A DNA stretch of 64,000 bases, taken from the NCBI GenBank assembly GCA_002918705.1, contig PQKR01000001.1, forward strand, positions 712,759 through 776,758, read 5' to 3'. Position numbers and translations under genes: made by a program. Source of the stretch: Escherichia sp. ESNIH1 (GTDB lineage: Bacteria; Pseudomonadota; Gammaproteobacteria; Enterobacterales; Enterobacteriaceae). The stretch's first letter is position 1; every line of letters starts with the position of its first letter. Below are positions 49,765-60,485 of the stretch, in pieces. The notes under the pieces were generated by a model that did no database searches, was not told the DNA's origin, and worked only from the letters and a program-made list of their open reading frames with translations.

Positions 49765-51396
49765 TTAATACTCCGCGCGCTCCTCATCCTCATCCGGCTG
49801 CTCCAGCACGCTGTAGGCCACCGCACAGAAGAGCGAGTTGAGGCGCTTCATATCCCCCAGCAGCCCCAGATGCAGCGAGCTGGTCTCAATGCTCTGCACG
49901 TTCTGCTGATGGAGGCGGTCCACGTGGGCGTGGGCGTAACGGCGGTTGAGAATACGAAAACGGTGCTTGCGACGGCGCAGGCGGCGGGCACCCGCCACGT
50001 CGCTGGAGAAGAACACCGACATCGCCAGCTGGAGATTACTGCGCAGCTGCTCCAGCAGGCTATCCAGCTCGTTGAGGCCCTCTACAGAGAAGGCGCGCCG
50101 GGCCGCCAGCGACTTATCGGCAATCTCACTGCCCATCCGCTCAACGATGTCTGAGGCCTGCTCAAGGTTGAGGGACATCTCAATGATCTCCGCCCAGCGC
50201 CGCGACTCTTCGTCGGCCAGCTCATCCTTGGGCATTCGCGCCAGATAGAGCTTGATGGCGGTATAGAGCACGTTGATGTCGTCGGCAATTTTGCGCAGCT
50301 CTTTCTCCTCGCGCGGCTCGCCGTGCATGATCTTCTTCAGGCCGTCAAGCATCTGCTCCATTGCGTCACCCATGCGCAGCGATTCGCGGGCAGCGTTAGC
50401 CAGCGCCAGCGTAGGCGTATCCAGCGCCGAGGTATCGAGATGCTTCGGCTTCAGCCGCATGTCCAGCTCAGGCTCGTCGCGGATCAGCCGCTCGCACAGG
50501 CGAGCCATTGGTCCGGCAAACGGCACCATCACCAGGCAACGGATAAGGTTGTAGAAGACGTGGAAATAGATGACCAGCTCCGCATCTGGCAGCGGCAGCC
50601 TGTCCAGCACCGCGGCCAGCGGATGCACAAAGGGGAGGATCAGCAGACTGCCCACCAGCTTAAACAGCAGGCTGCCCATTGCAACGCGGCGCGCCGCGGC
50701 GCTGCTGGCGCTGTTGTTGAGCACCGCCAGCAGACCCGAGCCAAGGTTTGCCCCGATCACCAGGCACAGCGCCACCGGAAACGAGATGATCCCCGCCGCG
50801 GTCAGCGTTGCGGTCAGCAGGACTGCGGCAAGGCTTGAGTAGCTGATAATGGCGAAGACCGCGCCAATCAGCGCATCCAGCATAATATCGCCGGTCAGCG
50901 AGGCGAAAATAACCTTCACGCCGCTGGCCTGGGTTATCGGCGTTACGGCCTGTACGATAAGCTCCAGCGCCAGCAGGATCAGCCCAAGGCCGATACTGAC
51001 CCGACCAAGCTGCCCTACGCGGGACTGCTTGCGTCCGAGGAAGAAGATGACGCCAATAAAAATCAGCAGCGGCGAGAGCCAGGAGAGATCGAAAGTGAGG
51101 ATCCGCGCCATCAGCGCGGTACCCACGTCAGCTCCCAGCACAATCACCAGCGCCGGGGTCAGGGCCACCAGATCCTGCGCCACAAAAGAGGTGACCAGCA
51201 TTGTAGTAGCATTGCTGCTCTGCACCAGCGCGGTGACGCCAATGCCCGCGCAGAAGGCCAGCGGTTTTTTCTCAACGCTGCGGCCCAGCACGGTACGTAA
51301 ACGCGCGCCAAAAACGCGCATCACGCCCGTACGTACGATATGCGTGCCCCAAACTAGCAGTGCAACGGCGGACAGCAGGTGTAAAAGCGTTAGCAC
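49765..51396 (-). CDS. yjbB: Na/Pi-cotransporter-family protein YjbB (phosphate export)
   Basis: Inner-membrane protein; in E. coli its overproduction increases phosphate export. 543 residues. The N-terminal half has two inverted Na_Pi_cotrans repeats with [14 protein letters not shown] (about 59-72) and [14 protein letters not shown]. The C-terminal half (about 330-500) is helical and PhoU-like. Starts [19 protein letters not shown] after GGAGG. Confidence 0.95.
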   Translation of the reverse strand: MLTLLHLLSAVALLVWGTHIVRTGVMRVFGARLRTVLGRSVEKKPLAFCAGIGVTALVQSSNATTMLVTSFVAQDLVALTPALVIVLGADVGTALMARILTFDLSWLSPLLIFIGVIFFLGRKQSRVGQLGRVSIGLGLILLALELIVQAVTPITQASGVKVIFASLTGDIMLDALIGAVFAIISYSSLAAVLLTATLTAAGIISFPVALCLVIGANLGSGLLAVLNNSASSAAARRVAMGSLLFKLVGSLLILPFVHPLAAVLDRLPLPDAELVIYFHVFYNLIRCLVMVPFAGPMARLCERLIRDEPELDMRLKPKHLDTSALDTPTLALANAARESLRMGDAMEQMLDGLKKIMHGEPREEKELRKIADDINVLYTAIKLYLARMPKDELADEESRRWAEIIEMSLNLEQASDIVERMGSEIADKSLAARRAFSVEGLNELDSLLEQLRSNLQLAMSVFFSSDVAGARRLRRRKHRFRILNRRYAHAHVDRLHQQNVQSIETSSLHLGLLGDMKRLNSLFCAVAYSVLEQPDEDEERAEY

Positions 51397-51512
51397 GGAT
51401 GTAAATCCTCCTTATATCATCCAGAGTTCCTTCAATCGCATCTCTCCTGGCGATACCTCAACCAGAAAGAGTATTAATCTCTCCAGTATAAGTCTTTAAA
51501 TGTAAGAAAGGC

Positions 51513-51551
51513 ACAGGATACACAGTGCGCATCCTGTCTATTGTAAGAAAG
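51513..51551. repeat. Inverted repeat and direct repeat between yjbB and the Abi-like gene
   Basis: ACAGGAT (51513-51519) and ATCCTGT (51531-51537) form a 7-bp stem. TGTAAGAAAG occurs twice, at 51501-51510 and 51542-51551, flanking it. It may be the 3' end of the Abi-like transcript, or a remnant left by an insertion. Confidence 0.5.
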
Positions 51552-51581
51552 GGTAATTAACTCATAAGATTGGATTATTAT

Positions 51582-52493
51582 TTAGTAGGCTGATATATAA
51601 AATGCGAGCCTCTCTTTCTGACACAGATCTTTGGCAATACGTTCAATCCCCGAGTCTTGAAGCAGGTTGGCTCGTTCATGGCTAATTCCACGAATAAGAT
51701 GAGTAATGTGATCAATACTACTATTTAGATAGGTGACTGCAGTTAATGCATCATTAACGCTGGCGTGTTTCCAGATCGGTTCATAATGTGCCATACGATT
51801 CCGCAGCGCTTTGATATTTTTGAGCTGGCGTAAGACGGTTGACGCTTTCCTTTCTGCTGGCTTGAGGTTTGGGAAGATAACAGACTCAAGATGGGGCCAA
51901 AGCCGCGAGGAGGAGTGTATATCATTATAGTTGCGCTCAAAAATACCTGACCAAAAACCAAACGTCAGCTCAGCGACTACTGCATCTGCCGTTGGTCGCT
52001 TGCTGCACTTTTCTAATTTTAACTTTGCAGCCGCTATCATATTTTCATGGTGGGATGTCCAAATTATCTTCCCTTTACGCTGACCTGCTGATAAACCGTT
52101 ACGATAGAATCTGTCTCGCTTATCAGCATGCTTTTTCATATCAGAAATAAACATCGCATCGCCTGCAACCTTGGTGACGCGATCAAACCAGTCTGGGGTT
52201 GCAAAATATTGGCTGGCCGCACTGTGGATAGCATTCCTGAGCGTCACTTCCAGGCATTGCATCAAGGGATAAAGCGCGGCGCTAACCTGCTTATTCCACA
52301 GATAGGCACCAAGATTCGCTTTCATCGAGTCGTTGGAAGTCAGGATCTTGTACGACTTCATTCTGGGTTCAGATATAAACTGAGCCAGCTCCCTAAGCGC
52401 CTGCGCTTGCAATTTTTGTCTCGTATAGATAAAGTTGTTTGTAATGAACACGTGTATGCTTCCCTGTGGAGAATCACCCGGCATAACATACAC
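51582..52493 (-). CDS. Abi-like HEPN protein, probable phage-defence gene
   Basis: No E. coli neighbour corresponds to it. The 303 residues look like the Abi_2/AbiD-AbiF-like family. LRELAQFISEPRMKSY, YLWNKQVSAALYPL and LEVTLRNAIH (R86, N87, H90) resemble its start, and LRNRMAHYEPIW near the C-terminus has the HEPN R-x4-H pattern (R231, H236), the RNase site in many HEPN toxins. It is AT-richer than its neighbours. The start may instead be the GTG at codon 15, after AGGGAAG. It is alone, without an obvious antitoxin or partner. The defence role is inferred from the family; single-gene abortive infection is typical. Family call is from memory and not searched. Confidence 0.72.
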   Translation of the reverse strand: MYVMPGDSPQGSIHVFITNNFIYTRQKLQAQALRELAQFISEPRMKSYKILTSNDSMKANLGAYLWNKQVSAALYPLMQCLEVTLRNAIHSAASQYFATPDWFDRVTKVAGDAMFISDMKKHADKRDRFYRNGLSAGQRKGKIIWTSHHENMIAAAKLKLEKCSKRPTADAVVAELTFGFWSGIFERNYNDIHSSSRLWPHLESVIFPNLKPAERKASTVLRQLKNIKALRNRMAHYEPIWKHASVNDALTAVTYLNSSIDHITHLIRGISHERANLLQDSGIERIAKDLCQKERLAFYISAY

Positions 52494-52537
52494 GTAAAGA
52501 GAGGTCAGGTGTCTGAATCAAGTAGGATGTTTGACCA

Positions 52538-52565
52538 CAAAAAAAGCGCGAAAGCGCTTTTTTTG
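52538..52565 (-). terminator. Intrinsic terminator of metH
   Basis: AAAAAAAGCGC-gaaa-GCGCTTTTTTT, symmetrical, 16 bp after the metH stop. It lies between metH and the Abi-like gene on the same strand, so the latter needs its own promoter. Confidence 0.9.
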
Positions 52566-52581
52566 TATCTAAATTTTAGTG

Positions 52582-55500
52582 CTAGTCCGCGTCGTAGCCG
52601 AGATTCGGCGCCAGCCAGCGCTCAACCTCACTCACGCTCATTCCTTTCCGCTGGGCGTAGTCTTCAACCTGGTCACGCTGGATCTGCGCCACGGCAAAGT
52701 ACTTGCTGTCCGGGTGGCTGAAGTACCAGCCGGAGACCGATGCGCCGGGCCACATGGCGAAGGATTCGGTCAGCTTCATGCCGGTATGCTTCTCCACGTC
52801 CAGCAGCGCCCAAATGGTGCCCTTCTCGGTGTGCTCCGGACAGGCCGGGTAGCCTGGCGCAGGGCGGATCCCCTGATAGTTTTCGCGGATCAGCTCCTCG
52901 TTGCTGAGGTTCTCGTTCGGCGCATAGCCCCAGTAGACCTTGCGCACGCGCTCGTGCAGGTACTCCGCAAAGGCCTCCGCCAGCCGATCGGCAATCGCCT
53001 TCACCATGATCTTGTTGTAGTCGTCATGCTGAGCGTCATAGGCCTCGGCCAGCGCATCCTCCTCCAGCCCGCCGGTGACGGCAAATGCGCCGATGTAATC
53101 CTCTTTGCCGCTCAGCTTCGGCGCCACGAAATCGGCCAGGCAGTAGTTGGCAAAGCCTACCTTTTCGGTCTGCTGGCGCAGATGACGCGCCACCGTCAGC
53201 ACCTGGGTGCGAGAAGGGTCGCGGTAGATCTCCACGTCATCGCCGACGCGGTTTGCCGGGAACAGCCCTACCACGCCGCGCGGGTTAAGACGCTTTTCCG
53301 CGCTAAGCTGGTCTAGCATCTCGTTCGCATCTTTAAACAGGCGCTTCGCCTCTTCACCGACAATCTCATCTTCCAGGATGCGCGGATATTTGCCCGCCAG
53401 CGACCACGTCATAAAGAACGGCGTCCAGTCGATGTAGTTGCGCAGCGTCTCAATGCTGGCGGTCACCTCCTGTACGCCCAGGCGATGGGCTACCGGCGGG
53501 GTGTAGCTCTCCCAGTCGAAGGCGAGATCGTTCTCCCGCGCCGCCTGCAGCGTGACCGGCGGCGTACGCGGCTTTTTGCGTCCGTGCTGGATACGCACGG
53601 TCTCATACTCTTTGCGGGTGCGGGCCACGAAGTCGTCCCGCTGGGTCGCCGACAGCAGCGACGACACCACGCCCACGGTGCGCGAGGCGTTCTGCACGTA
53701 GACCGTTGGGCCGCTGTAGTTCTGTTCGATCTTCACCGCCGTATGCGCTTTCGAGGTGGTCGCCCCGCCAATTAGCAGCGGAATGGTAAAGCCCTGACGC
53801 TGCATCTCTTTCGCCACGTTGACCATCTCATCCAGCGAGGGGGTGATCAGCCCGGAGAGGCCAATCAGGTCAGCATTCACTTCCCGAGCGGTTTTCAGAA
53901 TTTTATCCGTCGGCACCATCACGCCCAGATCGACAATCTCATAGTTATTACACTGCAACACTACGCCAACGATGTTTTTGCCGATGTCATGCACGTCACC
54001 CTTCACGGTGGCGATCACCATCTTGCCGTTGCTGGATCCCTTCTCTTTGCTGGCTTCGATAAAGGGTTCGAGGTAGGCCACCGCCTGTTTCATCACGCGG
54101 GCGGATTTCACCACCTGCGGCAGGAACATTTTCCCCTCGCCAAAGAGATCGCCCACCACGTTCATGCCATCCATCAGCGGCCCTTCAATCACCTGAATAG
54201 GCCGTTCGGCCTGCTGGCGAGCCTCTTCGGTATCTTGCTCAATAAACTCGGTGATGCCTTTAACCAGCGAGTACTCGAGACGCTTTTTGACGTCCCAGGT
54301 ACGCCACTCCGCCTGTTGGGCATTCGCGCCATCGTCGCTCTTGCTGCCTTTATATTTCTCGGCCAGATCCAGCAGCCGCTCGGTACTGTCATCCCGACGG
54401 TTAAGGATCACATCCTCTACCGCGTCGCGCAGCTCGGCGGGCAGATCGTCATAGATGGCCAGCTGCCCAGCGTTGACGATCCCCATATCCATGCCGTTGC
54501 GAATGGCATAGTAGAGAAAGACGGCGTGGATCGCCTCACGAACCGGGTCGTTGCCACGGAACGAGAACGAGACGTTGGAGACGCCGCCGGAGATCAGGGC
54601 GTGCGGCAGCTCGCGTTTGATATCTTCACACGCGCCGATAAAGTCCTGGGCGTAGTTGTTGTGCTCCTCAATACCCGTTGCCACGGCAAAGATGTTGGGG
54701 TCGAAGATGATATCTTCCGGTGGGAAACCGACATCGTTGGTGAGGATGTTGTAGGCCCGGCGGCAGATCTCAATTTTCCGCTCCCGCGTGTCGGCCTGGC
54801 CCACCTCATCAAAGGCCATCACCACCATCGCGGCCCCGTAGCGACGTACCAGCTTCGCATGGTGGACAAAAGCCTCCACGCCCTCCTTCATCGAGATGGA
54901 GTTAACGATGCCTTTGCCCTGGATGCACTTCAGCCCCTTCTCGATGACCTCCCACTTAGAGGAGTCGATCATGATCGGCACGCGAGCGATGTCCGGCTCG
55001 CCGGCAATCAGGTTGAGGAACTTGACCATCGCCGCCTCGGCGTCGAGCATCCCCTCGTCCATGTTGATGTCGATGATCTGCGCGCCGTTCTCTACCTGCT
55101 GACGCGCCACGTCCAGCGCCTCGCTGTACTTCTCTTCTTTGATCAGACGCTTGAATTTTGCCGAGCCGGTGACGTTGGTACGCTCGCCGACGTTAACAAA
55201 CAGGCTGTCATCGCCGATGTTCAGCGGCTCCAGCCCCGCCAGACGGCAGGCTACCGGCAGGTCGGGAAGCTGACGCGGCGGCAGCCCTTCCACGGCGCGG
55301 CTCATGGCGGCGATATGCTCTGGGGTTGTGCCGCAGCAGCCGCCCACGATGTTCAGGAAGCCCGCTTCAGCCCACTCACGGATCTGTGCGGCCATCGGCC
55401 CGGCGTCGAGATCGTACTCACCAAAGGCGTTGGGCAGCCCGGCGTTCGGGTGTGCGGTGACGTAGCACTCGGCAATGCGCGACAGCTCCTGTACGTACTG

Positions 55501-56265
55501 GCGCAGCTCATCCGGCCCCAGGGCGCAGTTCAGCCCGAAGGTCAGCGCGTCGGCGTGGCGGAGTGAGTTATAGAATGCTTCGGTAGTCTGGCCGGAGAGC
55601 GTGCGTCCGGAGGCGTCGGTAATGGTGCCGGAGATCATGATCGGCAGCTCAACGCCCAACGCCTCGAACTCCTCTTTTACGGCAAAAATCGCCGCTTTGG
55701 CATTGAGCGTATCAAAGATGGTTTCGATCAGGATCAGGTCGCTGCCGCCCTCCACCAGCGCCCGGGTCGACTCCCGGTACGCTGCTACCAGCTGGTCAAA
55801 GGTGACGTTACGGTAGGCCGGATCGTTTACGTCTGGAGAGATCGAGGCGGTGCGGTTGGTTGGGCCAAGGACCCCGGCCACGTAGCGCGGCTTATCCGGC
55901 GTACGGGCGGTCCACTCGTCGGCGCAGGCGCGGGCCAGCTTCGCGGCGGCAAGGTTGATCTCTGCCGACAGGGACTCCATCTGGTAGTCCGCCATCGCTA
56001 TGGTCGTCGAGTTAAAGGTGTTGGTCTCAACGATATCCGCTCCCGCCGCAAAATAGGCGTCGTGGATCGCGGAGATCACCTCCGGCTTGCTGAGCACCAG
56101 CAGGTCGTTGTTTCCTTTGAGATCGCAGGGCCAGTCGGCGAAGCGCTCGCCGCGAAAATCTTGCTCACTCAGACGATAGCCCTGGATCATGGTGCCCATG
56201 CCCCCATCCAGAACCAAAATACGCTCTTTTAACTGCTGATGCAGTTGATCAACTTTGCTGCTCAC
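52582..56265 (-). CDS. metH: Cobalamin-dependent methionine synthase MetH
   Basis: Transfers methyl from 5-methyltetrahydrofolate to homocysteine through cobalamin. 1227 residues from a GTG start (VSSKVDQL) preceded by GGGAG; an in-frame TTG at 56280 is less likely. Four modules: homocysteine/zinc domain with CC ([10 protein letters not shown]) near 310; pterin-binding ([15 protein letters not shown] near 360); B12 domain with [11 protein letters not shown] (about 757-767, axial histidine); SAM-binding reactivation domain ([14 protein letters not shown]). Divergent from iclR. Confidence 0.98.
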   Translation of the reverse strand: MSSKVDQLHQQLKERILVLDGGMGTMIQGYRLSEQDFRGERFADWPCDLKGNNDLLVLSKPEVISAIHDAYFAAGADIVETNTFNSTTIAMADYQMESLSAEINLAAAKLARACADEWTARTPDKPRYVAGVLGPTNRTASISPDVNDPAYRNVTFDQLVAAYRESTRALVEGGSDLILIETIFDTLNAKAAIFAVKEEFEALGVELPIMISGTITDASGRTLSGQTTEAFYNSLRHADALTFGLNCALGPDELRQYVQELSRIAECYVTAHPNAGLPNAFGEYDLDAGPMAAQIREWAEAGFLNIVGGCCGTTPEHIAAMSRAVEGLPPRQLPDLPVACRLAGLEPLNIGDDSLFVNVGERTNVTGSAKFKRLIKEEKYSEALDVARQQVENGAQIIDINMDEGMLDAEAAMVKFLNLIAGEPDIARVPIMIDSSKWEVIEKGLKCIQGKGIVNSISMKEGVEAFVHHAKLVRRYGAAMVVMAFDEVGQADTRERKIEICRRAYNILTNDVGFPPEDIIFDPNIFAVATGIEEHNNYAQDFIGACEDIKRELPHALISGGVSNVSFSFRGNDPVREAIHAVFLYYAIRNGMDMGIVNAGQLAIYDDLPAELRDAVEDVILNRRDDSTERLLDLAEKYKGSKSDDGANAQQAEWRTWDVKKRLEYSLVKGITEFIEQDTEEARQQAERPIQVIEGPLMDGMNVVGDLFGEGKMFLPQVVKSARVMKQAVAYLEPFIEASKEKGSSNGKMVIATVKGDVHDIGKNIVGVVLQCNNYEIVDLGVMVPTDKILKTAREVNADLIGLSGLITPSLDEMVNVAKEMQRQGFTIPLLIGGATTSKAHTAVKIEQNYSGPTVYVQNASRTVGVVSSLLSATQRDDFVARTRKEYETVRIQHGRKKPRTPPVTLQAARENDLAFDWESYTPPVAHRLGVQEVTASIETLRNYIDWTPFFMTWSLAGKYPRILEDEIVGEEAKRLFKDANEMLDQLSAEKRLNPRGVVGLFPANRVGDDVEIYRDPSRTQVLTVARHLRQQTEKVGFANYCLADFVAPKLSGKEDYIGAFAVTGGLEEDALAEAYDAQHDDYNKIMVKAIADRLAEAFAEYLHERVRKVYWGYAPNENLSNEELIRENYQGIRPAPGYPACPEHTEKGTIWALLDVEKHTGMKLTESFAMWPGASVSGWYFSHPDSKYFAVAQIQRDQVEDYAQRKGMSVSEVERWLAPNLGYDAD

Positions 56266-56408
56266 ACGTGCTCCCGACAACGCTCAACCAGGCCAGAAAG
56301 GCCAGCAGGACATACTGGCATAAAGCCAGCAGGTGGAAAAGAGAGCAGCATGAAACATGAGAGATGTTCACCTGAACTCATCCGATCAGTCTGGTCACAG
56401 GTTGCATT

Positions 56409-56438
56409 ATAATCAAATAAAACGAAAATGATTTCCAC
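56409..56438 (+). promoter_or_regulatory. iclR promoter with IclR autoregulatory operator
   Basis: TATAAT at 56409-56414, followed by CGAAAATGATTTCCA at 56424-56438, which fits the IclR consensus TGGAAATNATTTCCA at 12 of 14 fixed bases. The site starts about 10 bp after the -10, so IclR would block its own promoter. Confidence 0.82.
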
Positions 56439-56459
56439 GATACAGAAAAGGAGTTGATT

Positions 56460-57296
56460 ATGGTGGCTTCCGTACCCGCGAAACGCGGTAAAAAACCTCG
56501 CGCCGCTACCGCCGCAGCCACCCCGCCAGCGACCGGCCAGGTGCAATCTCTGACGCGCGGCCTGAAGCTGCTGGAGTGGATCGCTGAATCTCAGGGTAGC
56601 GTGGCGCTGACCGAACTGGCCCAGCAGGCTGGCCTGCCCAACTCTACCACCCATCGCCTGCTGACGACCATGCAGCAGCTGGGCTTTGTCCGCCAGGTCG
56701 GTGAGCTGGGCCACTGGGCGATAGGTGCACATGCGTTTGTCATTGGTGCCAGCTTCTTACAGAGTCGCAACCTGCTGGCCATTGTGCACCCCATCCTGCG
56801 CAAGCTGATGGAGGACTCCGGCGAGACGGTGAACCTGGCGGTGCTCGACCAGAACGATCATCAGGCCATCATTATTGACCAGGTGCAGTGTACCCAGCTG
56901 ATGCGCATGTCTGCCCCTATCGGCGGCAAGCTGCCGATGCACGCCTCCGGGGCGGGAAAAGCCTTCCTGGCACAGCTGGAGGAGGATCAGGTTACCGGCC
57001 TGCTGCATCGCCAGGGGCTACACACCTACACCCACGCGACGCTGGTGTCGCCTCTGCACCTGAAAGAGGATCTGGCCCTGACCCGCAAGCGCGGCTACTC
57101 CTTTGACGATGAAGAGCACGCCCTGGGCCTGCGCTGCGTGGCGGCCTGTATCTACGACGAGCATCGACAGCCTTTTGCGGCCATCTCTATCTCTGGGCCA
57201 ATTTCACGTATTACTGACGATCGCGTCACCGAGCTGGGGGCGTTAGTGATCAGGGCAGCGAAAGAGGTGACGCTGGCCTATGGTGGAATGCGATAA
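56460..57296 (+). CDS. iclR: Glyoxylate bypass repressor IclR
   Basis: Repressor of aceBAK; released by glyoxylate. 278 residues from MVASVPAKRGKK, preceded by AAAAGGAGTTGATT. The Ala/Pro-rich N-terminal tail is a few residues longer than in E. coli. Winged HTH about 30-90 (ALTELAQQAGLPNSTTHRLL) and a GAF-like effector domain with SAPIGGKLPMHASGAGKAFLA. Divergent from metH, facing aceK as in E. coli without arpA. Confidence 0.97.
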   Translation: MVASVPAKRGKKPRAATAAATPPATGQVQSLTRGLKLLEWIAESQGSVALTELAQQAGLPNSTTHRLLTTMQQLGFVRQVGELGHWAIGAHAFVIGASFLQSRNLLAIVHPILRKLMEDSGETVNLAVLDQNDHQAIIIDQVQCTQLMRMSAPIGGKLPMHASGAGKAFLAQLEEDQVTGLLHRQGLHTYTHATLVSPLHLKEDLALTRKRGYSFDDEEHALGLRCVAACIYDEHRQPFAAISISGPISRITDDRVTELGALVIRAAKEVTLAYGGMR

Positions 57297-57300
57297 GGTA

Positions 57301-57370
57301 AACGCCGGGGGGCGGCTATGCCTTACCCGGCCTACAAAGGCCCGGCAAGCACAGCGCCGCCGGGCGTTAC
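57301..57370. repeat. REP pair overlapping the aceK 3' end
   Basis: AACGCCGGGGGGCGGC with CCTTACCCGGCCTAC, then GGCCCGGCAAGCACAGCGCC with GCCGGGCGTTAC, two REPs in inverted order. The aceK stop and last codons lie inside. Confidence 0.88.
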
Positions 57371-59095
57371 GCCGTTAAACCGCACGCTGAAGCGTTGCCG
57401 CCTGCGGTAGGCGTAGACATCCTCCACGTGGCCCTCCTTGATGCGCGTTTGCAGCGCCCGCCAGTAGCTGGCGCGAAATAGATCGGCATGCATCTCCTCA
57501 AAGAGCGGCCCGACTCGGGGGTCGGCGCAGAGCCAGTGACGAAACTCCTCGGGAAAGACATCTCCCGGCGACACGCTGTACCACGGCTCGGCGCTCAGCT
57601 CATCCTCCGGGTAGCGCGGCGCGGGAACGTCGCGGAAGTTTACCTCGGTCATATAGCAGATCTCATCGTAGTCATAGAACACCACCCGCCCGTGACGCGT
57701 CACGCCAAAGTTTTTAAACAGCATATCGCCGGGAAAAATATTCGCGGCGGCCAGCTGGCGAATGGCGTTGCCGTACTCTTCGATAGCGTCCCGCAGCGGC
57801 TGACCGTCGACCCGCTCCAGCCAGATATTGAGCGGTACCATGCGCCGTTCGATATAGAGATGGCTGATGGAGATGCTGTTACCCAGGTCAGTAATCTTTC
57901 CCGCCGCCTCCGTCATCAGGAGTGACATCAGCGCAGGTGCAATCTGCCGCTTCTCCAGCACGAAGTTTTCAAACTCCTGGGTATCAGCCATTCGCCCGAC
58001 ACGATCGTGCTCTTTTACCAGCTGATAGCAGGCGCGCACGTGAGCGGCGGTCATCTCCTTCTGCGGGGCAAAGCGATCCTTGATCACCTTGAAGACGCGA
58101 TCAAAGCCCGGCAGAGTAAAGACCAGCATCACCATGCCGCGAATGCCTGGCGCTTCAATAAACTGCTCGTCGCTGCTGGCGATGTAGTGCAGATACTCCC
58201 GGTAGCTCTCGGTTTTAGCATGCTTCTGGCAGCCAATCGCCATATAGAGCTCAGCCGTGGTTTTACCCGGCAGGATCTCCCGCAGCCACTCCACCATCGC
58301 AGCAGGCAGCGGGGCATAAACCATAAAGTAGGAGCGGGCGAAGCCGAAGACGATGCTGGCTTCGTCGTGGGTGGTCAGGCAGGCATCGACAAAAAGCTCG
58401 CCCTCCTCGCTACGGTGGATTGGCAATAAAAAGGGGACCGTACCGTCGGGCAGGATAAGCTTGCCCACCAGCCAGGCGGCTTTGTTGCGGTAGAAAAGTT
58501 CGTTTGCCACCTGTAAACGCGCCTGCGTCAGCGCCCCCTCGCCAACGCTCTCTGTCAGCTGTGTGAGGATATAGACCACGTCGCGAGCGCGATCCTGCCA
58601 CGGCAGGCGCAGGGGGAGATCGGTGAGCAGTTTGTTCAGCAGCGCTCCCCAACCGCCGGTGGGATAAAAATCTTTTGCCAGCGGGCGAGGAATGGTGCGA
58701 AAGCGGCGCTCGGGCTGAGAGCTGAAAATAAATAGCCGCTCAGGCGCCAGGGCCCGGTGATCGAACAGCCGACAGTAGACCGAGTTGAAAAAGCTTTCGG
58801 CAATTTCGAAGCGCGGATAGTCCGGCAGCAGCTGGGTATAGTGCGCTTTTACCCGCAGCAAATAGTCCGCGTCGAGGCGTCGGCCCTCGGTGATACAGCG
58901 CAGCTGCTCGACCACCAGCCCAACGTGATGGTCGTAGAGGTGGATACGGCTCTTCATCACCTGTTGAACGGCGTGCCAGTCCGCCTGCTCAAAGCGCTGC
59001 TGCGCGCCGGCGGTAATCTCCAGAAAGCGCCCGTACTGGGCATCAAAGCCCTGCAGGATAGTTTGGGCAATTAACAGCTCTCGGCCACGCGTCAT
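57332..59095 (-). CDS. aceK: Isocitrate dehydrogenase kinase/phosphatase AceK
   Basis: Phosphorylates and dephosphorylates isocitrate dehydrogenase, sending isocitrate to the glyoxylate bypass. 587 residues against 578 in E. coli. [22 protein letters not shown] and [19 protein letters not shown] contain ATP/catalytic residues. The E. coli-like part ends at RRRQRFSVR; the last 14 residues ([15 protein letters not shown]) are encoded by a REP sequence and replace the E. coli YGEMLF. Start [15 protein letters not shown]. Third gene of aceBAK; poorly translated in E. coli. Confidence 0.95.
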   Translation of the reverse strand: MTRGRELLIAQTILQGFDAQYGRFLEITAGAQQRFEQADWHAVQQVMKSRIHLYDHHVGLVVEQLRCITEGRRLDADYLLRVKAHYTQLLPDYPRFEIAESFFNSVYCRLFDHRALAPERLFIFSSQPERRFRTIPRPLAKDFYPTGGWGALLNKLLTDLPLRLPWQDRARDVVYILTQLTESVGEGALTQARLQVANELFYRNKAAWLVGKLILPDGTVPFLLPIHRSEEGELFVDACLTTHDEASIVFGFARSYFMVYAPLPAAMVEWLREILPGKTTAELYMAIGCQKHAKTESYREYLHYIASSDEQFIEAPGIRGMVMLVFTLPGFDRVFKVIKDRFAPQKEMTAAHVRACYQLVKEHDRVGRMADTQEFENFVLEKRQIAPALMSLLMTEAAGKITDLGNSISISHLYIERRMVPLNIWLERVDGQPLRDAIEEYGNAIRQLAAANIFPGDMLFKNFGVTRHGRVVFYDYDEICYMTEVNFRDVPAPRYPEDELSAEPWYSVSPGDVFPEEFRHWLCADPRVGPLFEEMHADLFRASYWRALQTRIKEGHVEDVYAYRRRQRFSVRFNGVTPGGAVLAGPL

Positions 59096-59119
59096 AGGTT
59101 CCCCTCATCGGATCCGTGC

Positions 59120-59150
59120 GTAGGCCCGGTAGACGCAGCGCCACCGGGCG
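59120..59150. repeat. REP element between aceA and aceK
   Basis: GTAGGCCCGGTAGACGCAGCG with CCACCGGGCG. E. coli also has REPs in this gap; they reduce aceK expression relative to aceA. Confidence 0.88.
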
Positions 59151-59159
59151 TTTCCGTTA

Positions 59160-60464
59160 TCAGAACTGCTGCTCTTCCGTCGATCCGGTCAGCGCGGTAA
59201 CCGATGATGTACCGCCCTGAATAATCGTCGTTACCTTATCGAAATAGCCGGTTCCCACCTCCTGCTGATGGGAGACAAAGGTGTAGCCCTCCTTCGCCGC
59301 CGCAAACTCCGGCTGCTGAACCTTCTCGACGTAGTGTTTCATCCCCTCTCCCTGTGCATAGGCGCGGGCGAGATCGAACATGTTGAACCACATGCTGTGA
59401 ATACCCGCCAGGGTGATGAACTGATACTTGTAACCCATCTCCGCGAGTTGCTGCTGGAAGCTAGCAATGGTGCTATCGTCCAGGTTCTTCTGCCAGTTGA
59501 ACGACGGCGAACAGTTATAGGCCAGCAGCTTGCCGGGGAATTGGGCATGGATGGCCTCGGCAAAGCGCCGGGCCTGCTCCAGATCCGGCGTCGAGGTTTC
59601 ACACCAGACCAGATCGGCATAGGGAGCGTAGGCCAGCCCGCGGCTGATAGCCTGCTCTATCCCGGCCCGGGTACGGTAGAACCCTTCGCTGGTGCGTTCG
59701 CCGGTAATAAATTCGCGGTCATACTCATCGCAGTCGGAGGTGATCAGATCCGCCGCGTCGGCATCGGTACGGGCGATCAGCAGCGTCGGCACACCCATCA
59801 CGTCTGCCGCCAGCCTGGCCGCGACCAGCTTCTGAATAGCTTCCTGCGTAGGCACCAGCACCTTGCCGCCCATATGGCCGCACTTTTTCACCGAGGCCAG
59901 CTGATCCTCGAAGTGTACCGCCGCCGCTCCCGCCTCGATCATCGACTTCATCAGCTCAAAGGCATTCAGCACGCCGCCAAAGCCCGCTTCGGCATCGGCC
60001 ACGATCGGCAGAAAGTAGTCCACGTAGCGCGGATCGTGTGGATCGATCCCCGCCGACCACTGGATCTGATCCGCCCGGCGGAAGGTGTTGTTGATCCGAT
60101 CCACCACTGCCGGAACGGAGTTAGCCGGATAGAGGGATTGATCCGGATACATGCTGGAGGCCAGGTTGGCATCCGCCGCCACCTGCCAGCCAGAGAGATA
60201 AATGGCCTCAATCCCGGCCTTCGCCTGCTGCAGCGCCTGCCCGCCGGTCAGCGCACCGAGGCTGTTGATGTAGCCTTTTTTCGACTCGCCATGCAGCAGG
60301 CGCCACATTTTCGCCGCGCCAAGCTGCGCCAGCGTGCACTCTGGATTCACCGAGCCGCGCAGTTTTACCACCTCTTCCGCGCTGTACGGGCGGGTAATGC
60401 CCTCCCAGCGTGCGGTTTGCCACTCTTGCTGTAACGCTTCTGTTTGTTGGGTACGGGTTTTCAT
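59160..60464 (-). CDS. aceA: Isocitrate lyase
   Basis: First glyoxylate-bypass enzyme: isocitrate to glyoxylate and succinate. 434 residues as in E. coli. Catalytic loop KKCGHMGG at 193-200 (C195); SWQ-type region [11 protein letters not shown]; metal site ADAEAGFGG near 156-164. aceB ends 21 bp upstream. Part of the IclR-controlled aceBAK operon. Confidence 0.98.
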   Translation of the reverse strand: MKTRTQQTEALQQEWQTARWEGITRPYSAEEVVKLRGSVNPECTLAQLGAAKMWRLLHGESKKGYINSLGALTGGQALQQAKAGIEAIYLSGWQVAADANLASSMYPDQSLYPANSVPAVVDRINNTFRRADQIQWSAGIDPHDPRYVDYFLPIVADAEAGFGGVLNAFELMKSMIEAGAAAVHFEDQLASVKKCGHMGGKVLVPTQEAIQKLVAARLAADVMGVPTLLIARTDADAADLITSDCDEYDREFITGERTSEGFYRTRAGIEQAISRGLAYAPYADLVWCETSTPDLEQARRFAEAIHAQFPGKLLAYNCSPSFNWQKNLDDSTIASFQQQLAEMGYKYQFITLAGIHSMWFNMFDLARAYAQGEGMKHYVEKVQQPEFAAAKEGYTFVSHQQEVGTGYFDKVTTIIQGGTSSVTALTGSTEEQQF

Positions 60465-60485
60465 GGCTGTGCTCCACTGTTTTTA

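Noticed and set aside
53989..55566. 525-codon plus-strand open frame
   Set aside because: Antisense to metH; composition typical of a shadow frame (Val, His, Arg and Gln rich).
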